Below, piece after piece: positions 45,301 through 56,644 of a stretch of DNA of 64,000 bases. Origin of the DNA: Pseudonectria foliicola (Eukaryota > Ascomycota > Sordariomycetes > Hypocreales > Nectriaceae). The stretch's first letter is position 1, and every line of letters starts with the position of its first letter. Made by a program: the position numbers and the translations under genes. The DNA is taken from positions 62,001 to 126,000 of the forward strand of contig QUZD01000054.1 in assembly GCA_003693505.1 (NCBI GenBank), given 5' to 3'. Below the pieces are notes generated by a model. The model was not told where the DNA came from. It ran no database searches and saw only the letters and a program-made list of their open reading frames with translations.

Positions 45301-46110
45301 ATGATCCCTTCTGTTTCCAACTCCCATCTTCTATCGGTGGGCATTCTGGCCCTTGGCTTTGTACATGCGGAAAGCCTTGTCCCAGCCTCAACCATCGTAC
45401 CAGTCTCAAGCTTCGACACAGGGCGCGGTGCATTACAGCTCTGGTCCAACGGTCAACAAGGTCAACCTCTGGGGCTTGGAACGACGTTGGTCAAGAACAG
45501 TCTCGACACTTCCGGGTCATCTAAAAGGGACTCGACCCCAGCTTCCGCTAGGACAGATAAGCCTCTGACCTTGAAGTGTAACAAGGTAAGTGGTTGCCCC
45601 CCTCCTTGTCAAGGAGCTAACTGCACGCCAGACCCGACAGTTCCTGTGAGAGTGTCGGAAGCTTTGAGACGGGATGTGAAGGGTCAAGCACGTTCCACCA
45701 GTGGTGCAAATCTCATTGGGCCAGTGGACACGTTGGAACCTGGGCCGTTGGTGTTCGCCAGAGCAAACGAAGAACGAAATCCCAACCAAGACTTGACCAC
45801 GGTGGAAGTCACATCGACAATGACAAAGACGTGCACGGTTAAGCTTATCACGATGCATACCAAGACGGTGATGTTGGCCATTGCGGCGCAAGAGTCCGAG
45901 TCGTTGGACGTGACTCTTGACGAGGATGGCCACCTTGCCCTGGTGGACGAGAAAGGGGATATCGTGGAGCGAGGGGCCGAGGGTTCAGAAGCCACGGCAT
46001 CTCATTTACAGACCCCGCGTCCTCGGAACCCCGCTTCGCCAAGGAGCACCATCAGTGGCACGCCGCTCAGCAGCTTCCGGACCCTGCTGAAACCAACCAA
46101 GAGTGTCTGA
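45301..46110 (+). CDS. putative secreted cysteine-containing protein
   Basis: Single-exon ORF for 269 residues. The N-terminus is a convincing signal peptide (hydrophobic core LLSVGILALGF, likely cleavage after Ala23). The mature part has a cysteine cluster KCNKVSGCPPPCQGANC, an N-glycosylation sequon at the last Asn, a separate CTVK cysteine and two dibasic sites (SKRD and LRRD) that a Kex2-type protease could use. The middle Thr-rich segment (TTVEVTSTMTKTCTVKLITM) suggests beta strands. No membrane span or GPI signal is visible. Inside the ORF, 45586-45631 looks like a 46-base intron; its removal would truncate the protein to about 100 residues. I recognise no family. It may be an extracellular or effector-like protein. 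Confidence 0.6.
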   Translation: MIPSVSNSHLLSVGILALGFVHAESLVPASTIVPVSSFDTGRGALQLWSNGQQGQPLGLGTTLVKNSLDTSGSSKRDSTPASARTDKPLTLKCNKVSGCPPPCQGANCTPDPTVPVRVSEALRRDVKGQARSTSGANLIGPVDTLEPGPLVFARANEERNPNQDLTTVEVTSTMTKTCTVKLITMHTKTVMLAIAAQESESLDVTLDEDGHLALVDEKGDIVERGAEGSEATASHLQTPRPRNPASPRSTISGTPLSSFRTLLKPTKSV

Positions 46111-47062
46111 GGGAATATGTTTTGTGGTTTGGGAAGGGGATGTTTGCGCGGGAAATCAAAGTCTTCTTGGCTTGTGTGGCGCTGCTATCTTTGGTGGTTT
46201 TATTTTACGGATATCTGGGATGGGCAACAGAACAGGATGCTGTAAATTGGGATGAATTTGAACAAACAAGATGTGCCGCGGTGTCTAAGCCGATAATGTT
46301 GTGTGCCGCTAGCCTTTGGTGCCCTAGCTACCCGACCCGAGAGTGCATGTTGGCGAGACGATCCTTCCAATGGATTTGCTACCCAATCCGGGGATGCGAT
46401 TCCGAGCCGCGGAGAGCTGTCGAGATTCGGCCGGGTCCGGAAGCTCGTGAGGCCGGAATCGTTCCGGCCACTGACCCCACCCGCGGCCGGCCATTCTCGG
46501 TATCAAGTGGGGCCGGCCACCCTCCATCTCCTATGCCAACTCCCCTTGCATCCAGCATGCTGAAGCTTGCTCCTCTCGTCCCCAGAGCCAGCGCACACGT
46601 ACTATGATCTGCTCCTGTCACGTACATACTTGCCGTCGGTCTCTTCGTGGCCCTGCTTCTCGGCCATCTGCGAGTTCACCCCAACTCTATAATGTCATCC
46701 CCTCCCCTCACCTCCCCTGCTCCGGGGAATCTAGCCCGCGCCGACAGTCTGAGGGGCAGGGCCTGCATCGTGGGCGGGCAAGTGAATGCAGACAAAGGAG
46801 TTTCTGTTACGTTTGTGGGCGCGGTTCTCGTGACTAAAACGTCATCAGGACTGCGCTGCACGGTAGTTGGGTTTTTTGGTCTTGTCGGTTCTCGATGCAT
46901 CATCCCCACCCTCAGTGGCCGGAACACTTCCGGCCACCAAGTACTTAGGCGGCAACGCGAGCCAACTTGAGGACGAGGCAACTCAAACACCTCTAAAACC
47001 ACAATCCAACTTCTCAGCCCTTTCTCTTTTGAAACACATACTCATCCACTACCTAGTCAATC
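46111..47062. other. gene-free interval upstream of the dioxygenase gene
   Basis: The 3' flank of the secreted-protein gene and promoter of the dioxygenase gene. Small ORFs in it show no family features. Confidence 0.55.
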
Positions 47063-48595
47063 ATGGGCTCTCTCCCCATTCCCCCTCCTTTCCAGGTCAT
47101 GGATGACACTCGGCCGGAGGACAAGTCCATCCCGGCCTTTATGGTCTCCACGACTAGAGGGTTCCTCCCCCGGATGGATCCCGTCGTGGCCCTGCCCCAG
47201 GAGTTCGACGTCTTTGAGTCGATTCTCCAGCGAATGCCGGTGACGACCCTGTCGGGCGAGCCAGGCTTGCTGGCGCAGTTCAAGCTGGGCGAGGTTGTGG
47301 ACAAGGAGCTTCCTAACCTGACGGACGCCGTCGAAAAGTACAAGAATGACCTTCCCCTGCAGAATGCCTTGTACCGGGACTATTCCTTCCTTGCATCGGC
47401 TTATCTGCTTGAGCCCTGCCACCATCGCTTCATCAAGGGCGAGCCGTATGGTCTTGGTCGACAGGTATTGCCGGCACAGATTGCGCAGCCCATTGCTCGC
47501 TGTGCAGAAATGTAAGGCAACACTTGTAGTCTCATAACTTGTCAGGAACTTGGGCTAACCTGCTCCATCAGTTGCGGGTTCCAGCCTTTCATGGAGTATG
47601 CAGGTTCTTATGCGCTCTTCAATTATCGGCTCGTGGATCCCGCCGCTGGCATGGAGTATTCCAACCTGCGACTGATCCGCGCCTTTGAGCACGGGCTCGA
47701 TCCCACATCGTCGGAAGCCGGCTTTGTTCTGGTGCACATTGACATGGTCAAGAACTCGGGCCCTCTGGTGGCGGGTGTCGTCAAGTCCCTCGATGCTGCG
47801 GCGGTGGATGCCCGTGAGATTAGCCCCAAAGAGCGGCGCGCCAGGTTCAACGAGGGCCTGGAGATGACGCTCGGTGCCTTGAAGAAGATCAACAGTGTCA
47901 TGGAGACGATGTGGTCCAAGTCTCAGCCAATGAAGTATACCAGCTTCCGCACTTTCATCTTTGGCATCACATCGCAGTCCATGTTCCCAGACGGGGTGGT
48001 CTACGAGGGCATCAACGACAACAAGCCCATGTCGTTTCGAGGCGAGAGCGGCGCCAACGACTCCATTGTGCCGATGATGGACAACTTCCTCCAGGTGCCC
48101 ATGCCGGACACGCCTCTAACGGAGATTCTGCGTGACTTCCGCAACTACCGGCCGAGCAACCACAGGGCCTTTCTCCAGCACGTCAAGGAGCGCTCGCAGT
48201 TCCTGGGACTCAAGGAGTACGCCCTCGGAGGTGCCGCTGCCGCCGGCGAGGACGCGGCGCAGGTGCTCGAGTCGCGCAGCCTCTGGCTCCAGCTGCTGAA
48301 CCAGGTGCGGGACTTTCGATGGCGGCACTGGTGCTTTGCGCGCGAGTACATCCTGAAGCGGACGTCGCACCCGACGGCGACGGGAGGCAGCCCGATTGTG
48401 ACGTGGCTGCCGAACCAGCTGGAGGCGGTGCTGAAGGAGATGGCGCATGTATATGGAGAGGGCGAGGGCGAGAGAGGCCGGGCTGGGCTTGGGCAGACGT
48501 GTGAGGACATTATGGAGGCGGCGATGAGGCAGCGGGAGACGCTCCGGAAGGAGGTTGGCAAGTACTGTGCCGAGCGAGGAGTGGCAGCGTCGTAG
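47063..48595 (+). CDS. indoleamine 2,3-dioxygenase
   Basis: Predicted 490 residues in two exons, 47063-47511 and 47572-48595; the 60-base intron has a GCTAACCTG branch sequence and splits an Ile codon. The enzyme uses haem and oxygen to open the indole ring of tryptophan, giving N-formylkynurenine, the first step of the kynurenine/NAD pathway. Family landmarks are FLASAYLLEPCHHRF, then a YALFNYRL segment, the FRTFIFGI stretch with the conserved Arg, SFRGESGANDSIVP, and NHRAFLQHV, where His347 is the expected proximal haem ligand. Length is normal for fungal IDOs, which often occur in several paralogues (alpha, beta, gamma types); which one this is cannot be told here. No signal peptide, so cytosolic. 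Confidence 0.95.
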
Positions 48596-49748
48596 GGATG
48601 GATATTGCCATGTCCGACCAGGTGTAGCCATGTATGGCGGAACTATCTTGGGCTGGTCAACCATGCCATGCACTGTCTTTGCGGTCTGCCACTAGGGACA
48701 TGGAAGCTGGTTGACGGTGTTAGTCCATGGCAAGGTGTAGATAGATGAGATAGATGGTTGGCTTCGGGCTCAGCTTGCCGCCAATCACCATGGCATCCAT
48801 CTGCCTCTGTACAATCCCCGTCTCCCGGGTCATCTCCACTTTCTTACGGCAGCAAATATAGCCATCAATGACTATGGACTGGCGCCAATGTATGCATGCA
48901 ATCAAACCGCATGGGGAAGCTCGAGGATGGCATCCCTGCAGACGCCTTGGCGTGGCTGACGACTGTGCATACAGTAGGTAAGGAAAAGAAGACAAGACGG
49001 ACCGCCTTTATCTGTTCCGCATACTCGAGTCGGGACCCCTTGCGGGCGACGAGAGCCGAGGATCTTGTCCACATGAGTCCTTGTAATGGCGACAAATCAT
49101 CCTGTTGGGGTTTTGGGCGACGACAAATCCAAAGAAGAAAAAAAACTACCTCGGACAAGGTATGCACACTCAAAGACACCCACGCCTGTGAGTCGGCGAC
49201 ATTAATGGACCTGGGTCTGGCATATCAACAGTTAAGTAAGCCAGCAATGCGGCATTTCGCCTCCTCGTCTTCAGCATCCACTCACCAGGCACGGGAATGA
49301 GATGCTTACCCATGACAAATATGTACCCGCACTCTGCAGCATGCATGCAGCGAGCGCCGCGTGTGCCACGCTGATCGGCCAAGGAGTCGTTGAATGGGCT
49401 GAATAGACGGGCTTTGGCGGAACAAACGAGTCGGGATGGCAATCGACGAGCAAGGGTGTGTGCTCAGCGCCACCTCCAAGGCTCCGATTCCCATCTGGGC
49501 CGAGGAGACGCATTCGCCGCCGCCCGTGTCCTTTGTTCTTTGTTGTTTCTCTCTTCCTCTTCCTCTTCCTCTTCCTCTTCTTCTTCTTCTCCTCTCTCTC
49601 TGGTTTGTTGAGCTGGACTCTCCCTCCCTCATTGATGCCAGGCCCCCAGATCCCATGGACGGCGCAACACCACACCACGAGTGAGATCAAGACAAGACTT
49701 GGATTTTGATACCCACAGCCGCACCACGCGCAACCATCTCGCCTCACA
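48596..49748. other. intergenic region
   Basis: The 3' flank of the dioxygenase gene and promoter of the cysteine-rich membrane protein gene. A pyrimidine tract at 49545-49606 is listed separately. No further gene is evident. Confidence 0.6.
49545..49606 (+). promoter_or_regulatory. CT tract upstream of the cysteine-rich protein gene
   Basis: Pyrimidine-rich tract (TTCCTC hexamers, then TTC and CT units) 140-205 bases before the ATG. It probably marks the core promoter, as CT tracts do in many filamentous-fungal genes. Confidence 0.5.
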
Positions 49749-51082
49749 ATGCGGTCTCTGCTGACCCTGGTCTCGCTGGCCGCCGCGCAGGTACACGGCC
49801 AATATGCATCTGCCCCCATCGACGCCGACGCCTTGGTGCCGCGCTTCGTAATCGATCGCTCGATACCTCTGGCGAAGCGGGCTGCTGATTGCGGCGAGGG
49901 CCGTCACCACTGTGAGTTTGGGCGAATGGCAACCAATGTGCCACCACCGATATGATGGTGATGATGATGATGATTGGTGACTTGACTGACAATGCCTTGG
50001 TTCGGCAAGGCCTCGACGTTGGCTTCGACAATGACTGCTGCGACAACGACTCGTACTGCTACATCAACCGTGACGGCAACCCGCGATGCTGCCCCATCGG
50101 CTCCAACTGCGTCGGCGACTCGGACTGCAAGTCGGACGCCTTCTTCTGCACCACCACCATCTCCCTCTCCCTCTCCCTCTCCCTCTCCACCCGCGCCGGC
50201 TCTTCTTCTTCGTCTTCCTCCGCCACGCCAACCGCCCAAGTCGGCTGCTGCGGCCGTAGCTGCCCGCAGACGAGCCACTATCTCTGCCCCGAGAGTCTCG
50301 GCGGCAACTGCTGTCCCTTTGACGCCCAATGCCGCGCCGGCGGCCGCTGCGTGTCGACCCGGCCGGCCTCCCGCAGCCGCAGCCTCACCCCCGTCGTCGA
50401 GGGCTGCACCACGGCCCAGTTCCGCTGCGCCGACGGCACCGGCTGCTGCGACGACGGGCAGCGCTGTACCCGCTCCGGCGGCAAGCCGTACTGCGCCGGC
50501 AGCCCGACCGACACAAACATCTCCGTCGTCGACCGGCCCCGCCCCGCCGGCCTGAGCAACGGCGCCAAGGCGGGCATCGGCGTCGGCGTCGTCGTCGGCA
50601 CAGGCCTCATTGTCGGCATCGCCACCTGGCTGTGCATCTCCAAGCGCCGCCGCCGACAGCGCACCCTCGACGGCCGCGAGATTGGCTCCAACGGCCAGGC
50701 CATGTCGGAGCTGCCCCACGACGGCGCCACCGAAGTCTCCAGCCAGCCTCCGGGTGGAGCCGGTCTTACCCAGGACTACATGGGGCCCCGGGCCGTCCCC
50801 GGGCCGTATACCGAGACGGCCACGTCCACCACTACGTCGCCCGGCATGGGGCGCGCCGTGCCCTCGGAGCCGCACCACCCGGGCGACATCACGACCCCTG
50901 TAGAGATTGATTCAAAAGCCATTCAAGGTTATCCGGCGCAGGCTTCGCATCCTGCCGGACCCGAGAGTCTCAGCAACCGTCATGAGCTGCACGGCGTTGA
51001 TCGTTCATCACAGCGCTCCCTCTCCATCGTTCCAACACCGCCACAGACACCCAGAAGCGAGCACCATCGGCAACGAGAGTAA
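49749..51082 (+). CDS. secreted-ectodomain, cysteine-rich single-span membrane protein
   Basis: Predicted 411 residues in two exons, 49749-49911 and 50010-51082; the 98-base intron has a GTGAGT donor, a CTGAC branch sequence and a weak AAG acceptor, and joins HHC to LDVGFDNDCC. A signal peptide (about 1-17) is followed by a propeptide-like segment ending in LAKR (Kex2 type, 41-44). The ectodomain holds several cysteine motifs, among them DCCDNDSYCYI, RCCPIGSNC, GCCGRSC, NCCPFDAQC and GCCDDGQRC, with a Ser-rich spacer between the first two modules. A Gly/Val-rich membrane span (about 242-266) ends in KRRRR, and a disordered cytoplasmic tail completes it. This layout fits cell-surface sensors or adhesins. 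I recognise the pattern from uncharacterised fungal proteins but can assign no function. Confidence 0.8.
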
Positions 51083-51356
51083 AAGGGCCAAAATAGTGTT
51101 TGTCTATTCTGTTGACGCCTAATGCGGCCGCGCAACAAGGCGGTCTAAATCATTCCGAGCTGTGGGAAGAGAAAAGCAAGGGGCCATTACAAGATGCGAC
51201 CGATACACTCCAACTCCATGCGTACGTAGCCTCGCACAACACAAGCACCAAAGCCTAACCTGAGAAGTCCTTCCAACGCCATGAAAAGAAAAATTAACAA
51301 AGTAGGACCACGATACTCAGAGAAGCGTGGTGAAGGAATACATGTTCGGATAGAGT

Positions 51357-52308
51357 CTAGCAGACGCCTCCAAAGGGCGCGCAGGTTCTCAAGTCCTTGA
51401 CCAGATCCTCGACACTGCTCAAGTGCTGGCTGAGCAGCTCCTGCTTGTCTTCCGTAGTGAGTATCTCGGTGCCGTTCGAGTTGGAGCGGCCTCGCCTGGA
51501 CTCGGAGGCAAAGGCGCCAGCGAGCTTGCTAGGGCTGCGCTGCAACATGCCGGGAACCGAATCGCGCTGCTCGGCGCGGGGGATGGAGGGCATCTCGGGC
51601 ATGAGATAAAAGTATAGGAACTCGACCAGCTTGAGCTTGACCTCGCGGGCGGTGGAGCGTGACTTGAAGAGGGACGTGACCGTCAGGAGGCCGTCGAGGG
51701 CTTCAAAAGTTCGAGTGTTTTGGGGGGTATCGATGAGGGCGGTGACGAGGGTTAAAAGGGTGGCGGATTGGATGGCTGGGCAGTTGTAGGGCTCAAGGAG
51801 ATCCAGAAGCAGCTAGAAGATCATTTGTTAGTCTAAATTGTTGCGCCTCGTGCCTGGAGCATTGGGGTGTGTCCTCTTTACGCACATTCATATTCTGCTC
51901 TCGAGAAAAGAGCGATTTGCTAGGCGGGTGAAGCAGCAGAGCACCCTGGATCAGATCGAGCGCACTCAGGATCAAGAGGTCGTTTTGACCGTCGCTGCCC
52001 TTGGCCATCAGACGATCGAGCGTCCCGATGAGACGCATGGGCACGTTCCACTCAAAGCCCTCCTGCAGCTTGAAGAACTCGCGGAACGCCGGGTCCTGCG
52101 AGAGCTGTGCGAGGTCCTTCTTGGGCGACGGTGCGTCGGCGTCGTCCTTGTCCGAGTTTGTGTCGCGCGCACGCTGGGTGCGGTCGCTGCGGTGGTTGGA
52201 GAGGCAGATCTGGGCTAGGAGGCCCTCGACCTGGCGAAGGCCCTTGCGGACTTTGGGGCCATCGTACGACGAGAGGTTGTCGAAGGCGAGGGAGAGGAGG
52301 GCTTCCAT
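51357..52308 (-). CDS. cdc14: Cdc14 septation initiation network (SIN) component
   Basis: Predicted 292 residues in two exons, 52308-51886 and 51812-51357; the 73-base intron (GTGCGT donor, CTAAC branch, TTCTAG acceptor) is in phase 0. The start at 52308 gives MEALLSLAFDNLSSYDGPKVRKGLRQVEGLLAQICL, the expected N-terminus of the family (PF08045). The rest is all-helical with DPAFREFFKLQEGFEWN, LLDLLEPYNCPAIQ and a final LSSVEDLVKDLRTCAPFGG. This is the SIN protein that in fission yeast binds the kinase Sid1, and it is unrelated to the Cdc14 phosphatase of budding yeast. It is expected to act at spindle pole bodies during septum formation. A CT tract lies just upstream. Confidence 0.9.
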
Positions 52309-53091
52309 TTCGGTGTCGCGGATGGATTGGCGTGGCCGAGTCGGGAGAGAGAGAGAGAGAGACAGGAAGAGAGGGAGAGAAGCGCAAGCGCCGGATCGAA
52401 GAGGGGGGGCAAGTCGATAAACAACCAAAGCTTTTTTTTCCAGCAACAGGAAGAATCGATGGGCGCAGCAGAGCAGCAGATTAGATAGGCAAAGGAGCGT
52501 TTTAATACAGAAACCGGAGAAGGAGATGGGAAGAGGAGCTGGGCATCATGGCAGCAAGAGCAGGGAGCAAGGAACAAGGGAAGACGAGAACAGACCAGAC
52601 GAGCCAAGCTGGTGGTTGAAGGGAGGGTAAAGCAGCGGTCGAACAGGCGGCTCTGATTGGTGCAGCCAGCTGGGCACGCCGGTCGCCACAGCAACCGGGA
52701 GCCCGACAATTAAGCACGGCCGTATGCAGCCGAAAGCACGTGGGGCCGGGTGCGTCTCCACTCCCCACACAGGTGCCCAACTCACTCACTCACTCACTCG
52801 CACTACTTTAATAAGTCACTTGAGTTGCCCAATCTACCTACTCAGCAGAGGAATGACGGTATACTGCAATACCTCTAGAGTCATGGAATCACGGAGAGTT
52901 GGTCAAATAATACAGATTAAATAAAGGAGCGAGAGGCAGCTACATAAGCCCACCTCTGCAATCTGTACTGCACCACGTGTCCATCCAACATCGGCTGTTA
53001 TCGCCATCCGCTATCCAGAGTCCGTGGCAAACACATGGTCACGGCCTCGCCGCATTACCAGCACAGGCCTCCTCCATCTCCTCCAAGCAGA
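52309..53091. other. intergenic region between co-oriented minus-strand genes
   Basis: This contains the cdc14 promoter (GA-rich on the plus strand at 52350-52380), one TACAGATTA copy at 52911 and the 3' flank of the pectinase fusion gene. No additional gene. Confidence 0.6.
52350..52380 (-). promoter_or_regulatory. CT tract upstream of cdc14
   Basis: GA-rich on the plus strand and therefore pyrimidine-rich in the gene's sense, 42-72 bases before the ATG. Probable core promoter or leader element. Confidence 0.45.
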
Positions 53092-55278
53092 CTAAGCAGG
53101 GCAGATGCTGGCCTGTCGTCCGGCTCCCTGCGCAACGATGCGAGGGACGTCCTGGGCCGCATCGAGCTTGTACTGATAGAACTGGGTTGCGTCAAAGACG
53201 GTGCCAGCGTTGGCCGCCTTCTTGCCCCGCGTGCCCTCAAAGACGCTGCCGGCCGCGTACAACTTGGCCGTCTCGTCACGGGTAATGGGGTCCTTGACGT
53301 TCTTGAAGAAGCAGTTCTCCAGACGCATCTCCGTCTTGCCGCGGGCGTAGTGCCCGTACGAGGTCGAGCCGACCAGGTAGTTGTTGTACAGATGGGCGTG
53401 CTTGACGTTGTCGGCAGACGGGTTACGCTGCTTGGTCGAGTCAAAGTAGTTGTGGTGGGCCGTGATCTCGGACACAACGTTGTCAGACCAGCCTGGGAAA
53501 GAATGGTTAGAGGGGGGCAAGAGTTGGGCAAGTCTGAGTTATGCAACGTACCGATACCAAACGCCTTGTTCTGCTTTCGTAGAATGGTCCAGGAGACTGT
53601 TACAAAGGTGCTGTCTTTGCGGACATCGAGAAGGCCGTCACCAGCCCGCTCCAGGTGGACGTGGTCGATCCATACGTTGGTGCAAGTATCCTATTGCAGA
53701 GTTAGCCCAAAGTACTCTGATCGTTTCCAATCAGAACCGAGACTCACCATCTGAATGCCGTCAAAGTCCTGGGTCTTGCCTTCCTCGTCGCCATCGACAT
53801 AGGTGTTGCCTATCGCCTAGTGTTAATCACGCATCCCAATACCAGTACAGTCCGAGCCGCAGCTTACCAATCTTGAGGTTACGGAAAATTACGTTGCGTT
53901 GGTTGGAAAGCTTGAAGCCGCCTTGGCTGATCTCGGCATCGGCGCCGATACCAACAATGGTCTTGTCAGAGACGACCTGGACCTCCTTGCCCTTGGGGGT
54001 GATGGTAATGGTTCCCTTGACCTTGATGACGTACTTGCCCGCGGCCTTGGCATACTTCTCCAGATCAGCCTGCGTGGTGACAGTGACAACCTGGCCGCCC
54101 TTGCCACCGGTGGTACCGCCGTTTAGAGAGGCGAAGCCGTCGGCAGTACCACTGCAGTCGTCGGCGGCCCTGGGGAAGCTCTCGCCGGGCACGGAGTCTT
54201 CTTGAGGCGCAGAGTCTTCCTGAGGCACAGGCTCCTCTTCGGGGCTGGCAAACTCGTCCGTGGGCTGGGGTCTAACAACGGGCTGCAGCGTGGTCGGGCC
54301 CTCGTCGGACCTCGAACCCTGGGAAAAGTACGCCGTGTCTATCCAAGAGGTGGAACCAAAGATGCCAGAGATGGAGACTGGGCTGGAGAGCTTGCGCGAG
54401 AAGCTGGCGCGGTTTCCCTGAGCGCCCTCTCCGGTGTTGCCAAACTCGCCGTAGTAGACATTGTTGGTCGGGTTGTCACCCCATTTCGACCATCCGGCCG
54501 AGTTGACGACGGAACCAAGGTTGCTGTTCTGGAAAACAACGCGGGCAAAAGTGCGCCACGGGCGGCCGAGGAATGTCGCGCCCTTTCCGACGCCGCTGGT
54601 GGCCCTGACGGTCGACTTGTTGATGACATACCACGACGGGTTGCTCTCACTATCACGGCCGCTGGCGGTGATGTAGCCCTTTCCGCTGACGCCAATGGTG
54701 CAGCTCTCGAACCAGGCCAGGGCCCTCTGTCCAAAGATGAAGTCGGTCGCGCCCTGGATGTAGCTGCCATGGAAGTAGTGCTTGCCCTGGTTGGAGAGGA
54801 TGGTGTCCTGATATCCGAGGAACTGGCAGCCGTAGTAACCCTGCTCGTTGCCGTAGGCACTCAAGGCGATAGCCTGGGTGCCCTTGCCACGAGAGTTCTC
54901 AATGTTGAGGTTGTAGACGCGCAGTCTGTCGTTCTTGGCACGGAGAGTACCAGAGGCGTCGTTGTTGCCGGCCTCGTCGGCACCGAGCCTGTGGGTCAGG
55001 GTGACCTTGTTCCCTTCAAAGCTCTGGTCGTTGTCGGTGTATCCGTAGATGGTGAGGGCGCCGACGGACTGGGGGATCAGGACCTGCTCCTCATATCGGC
55101 CGGGCTGGATGAAGATGACGGCATTGGGGGAGCGGATGGAGTTGACAGCCTGCTGGATCGAGTTGAACTGGCCGCCAGACTTGGCGACGACAATGGCACC
55201 CGGAGGAGGCGAGGTTCTCGCAGCGGCCAAAGCGCCGACCACGAGGGTCGACACTGTGAGTAGGAAAGAAGGAAGCAT
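53092..55278 (-). CDS. pectin methylesterase-pectate lyase fusion (CE8-PL1)
   Basis: Predicted 670 residues in four exons: 55278-53868, 53809-53748, 53690-53552 and 53492-53092. A signal peptide (about 1-20) marks it as secreted. Residues 25-320 are a pectin methylesterase domain with all family motifs: GRYEEQV, QAIAL (Gln135), QDTIL (Gln157, catalytic Asp158), DFIFG (Asp179) and LGRPW (Arg239, Trp241). A Pro/Glu/Gln-rich linker (about 321-373) follows. Residues 374-670 are a PL1 pectate lyase with GFASLNGG, VWIDHVHL, DGLLDVRKDS, AFGIGWSDN and QRNPSADNVKHAHLYNNYL, where the Arg is the expected catalytic base. The esterase demethylates pectin and the lyase cleaves the resulting pectate, so one protein covers two successive steps. 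Both domains and the linker lie in one uninterrupted exon up to 53868, so this is not a prediction artefact. Confidence 0.93.
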
Positions 55279-55381
55279 ATTTACACACCAGTAACCAGCC
55301 TGGTGGAGTGAAAGCGATACGAGGAGAAAGGGAATAGGGATGGAGGGAGCGTATAGTGGGCGAAGCCAAGAAACCTCTTGG

Positions 55382-55387
55382 CTTATA
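55382..55387 (-). promoter_or_regulatory. candidate TATA box of the pectinase fusion gene
   Basis: TATAAG on the minus strand, 104-109 bases before the start codon, a reasonable position for a TATA element of an inducible secreted-enzyme gene. Confidence 0.4.
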
Positions 55388-56619
55388 AGTCGAGTTGGCC
55401 GACTTACACGTTAAGCTACATGTTTCATAGCACTAGTTGAGCTCTGACAATGCAACGGTTGGTGGATGCGTCTGAGTGGATGTTTCCAGCACCTCCAGCG
55501 TTTCAGCATCGATTTTCCGCCAGTGATACCACCCGACAAGACCAGATTGGGAGGTGGGCTCCGGAACGTCAAAGCCATGTGTATGAGCAATTGCCTCTTA
55601 GGGATGCCTCAGCTTCCGAGCTTAAACGAGCAATAGTCGGTTGGCGATCGCGAACATGGAACATGGAACATGGTGTCACGGTAGAGGGCGAATAGGGGAG
55701 AATAGTGAGATCAAACAGTGGAGGGTGACTTGTCGCATCATGGGTGATGATCATGTTCCTCACAGAGCTTGGATCTGGGTGCAAGATGCCACCGTACGGG
55801 CCGCGGCTCCTGTATAAACGGATTGCCGTTGGTGTTTTGTTTGAAATTGGTCGATCTTGTCAGGCAAAAGAGTGGGTAGCTCTGCAGGCAGGCAAGTCGT
55901 CCAGCGACATCGGGCTTGGCTTTGGAAGAGAAAAGAAAGAAGGGAAGATATCATGTAGACCAACAGGTGAGGCTGGAAGAGCGGCTGGTGTTGATGCCTC
56001 TACATGGATGGGTTTGGCGCGGGTTGGGCTCTCTGCGCATGATGAAGCCAGGAGATGTCGCAAAGAAGGAATGCAGTCAAGCTGGACATGCAGACATGGT
56101 GCGAGTCGCATACCTAAAACTGCTGGACAAGCTGGGGCATGCAGGCAGGGATCATACAAGGTACTGTACCTAGGTATGTAGTATTGCAATACTTCAGTGC
56201 GTAGTGCTGTAGTGCTGGAGTGCTGGAGTGCTGTAGTATGCGAGATGGAGCCCCCAGATGCTCAACAACGCCGTGTTTCCAAAGAGTCGCAGATAAGCTC
56301 AAGGTGGTGGGCCGGAAACGGGGAGTCGAGCCTCGCTAACCCGCAACTGCGGCGTTGGGGGTTTGCCCGGCAAACGTCTTCCACCCTGGAGCGTGTTTTG
56401 CATTCTAAGCGATGTGGTTTCAGGCCCTCTCCCAGCCATTCCAGTCCAGAGGTGGTGCTGAGGAAACAGCCTGATGGACGTTCTGTATGTGTCTGATTTA
56501 TTGTAAGGTATAATAAGGTACTATATCCCGTGGTAGAGTTGCAGCGAGGAGTTGGAAGCGTATTGGAGTTGTTGGGGCGGCATGGTACGATGGAGAAAAA
56601 GCCAAAAAGGCTGCCTTTG

Positions 56620-56644
56620 GTGTGGTGTGGTGTGGTGTGGTGTG
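56620..56644. repeat. TGTGG microsatellite
   Basis: Five TGTGG pentamers. Confidence 0.8.
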
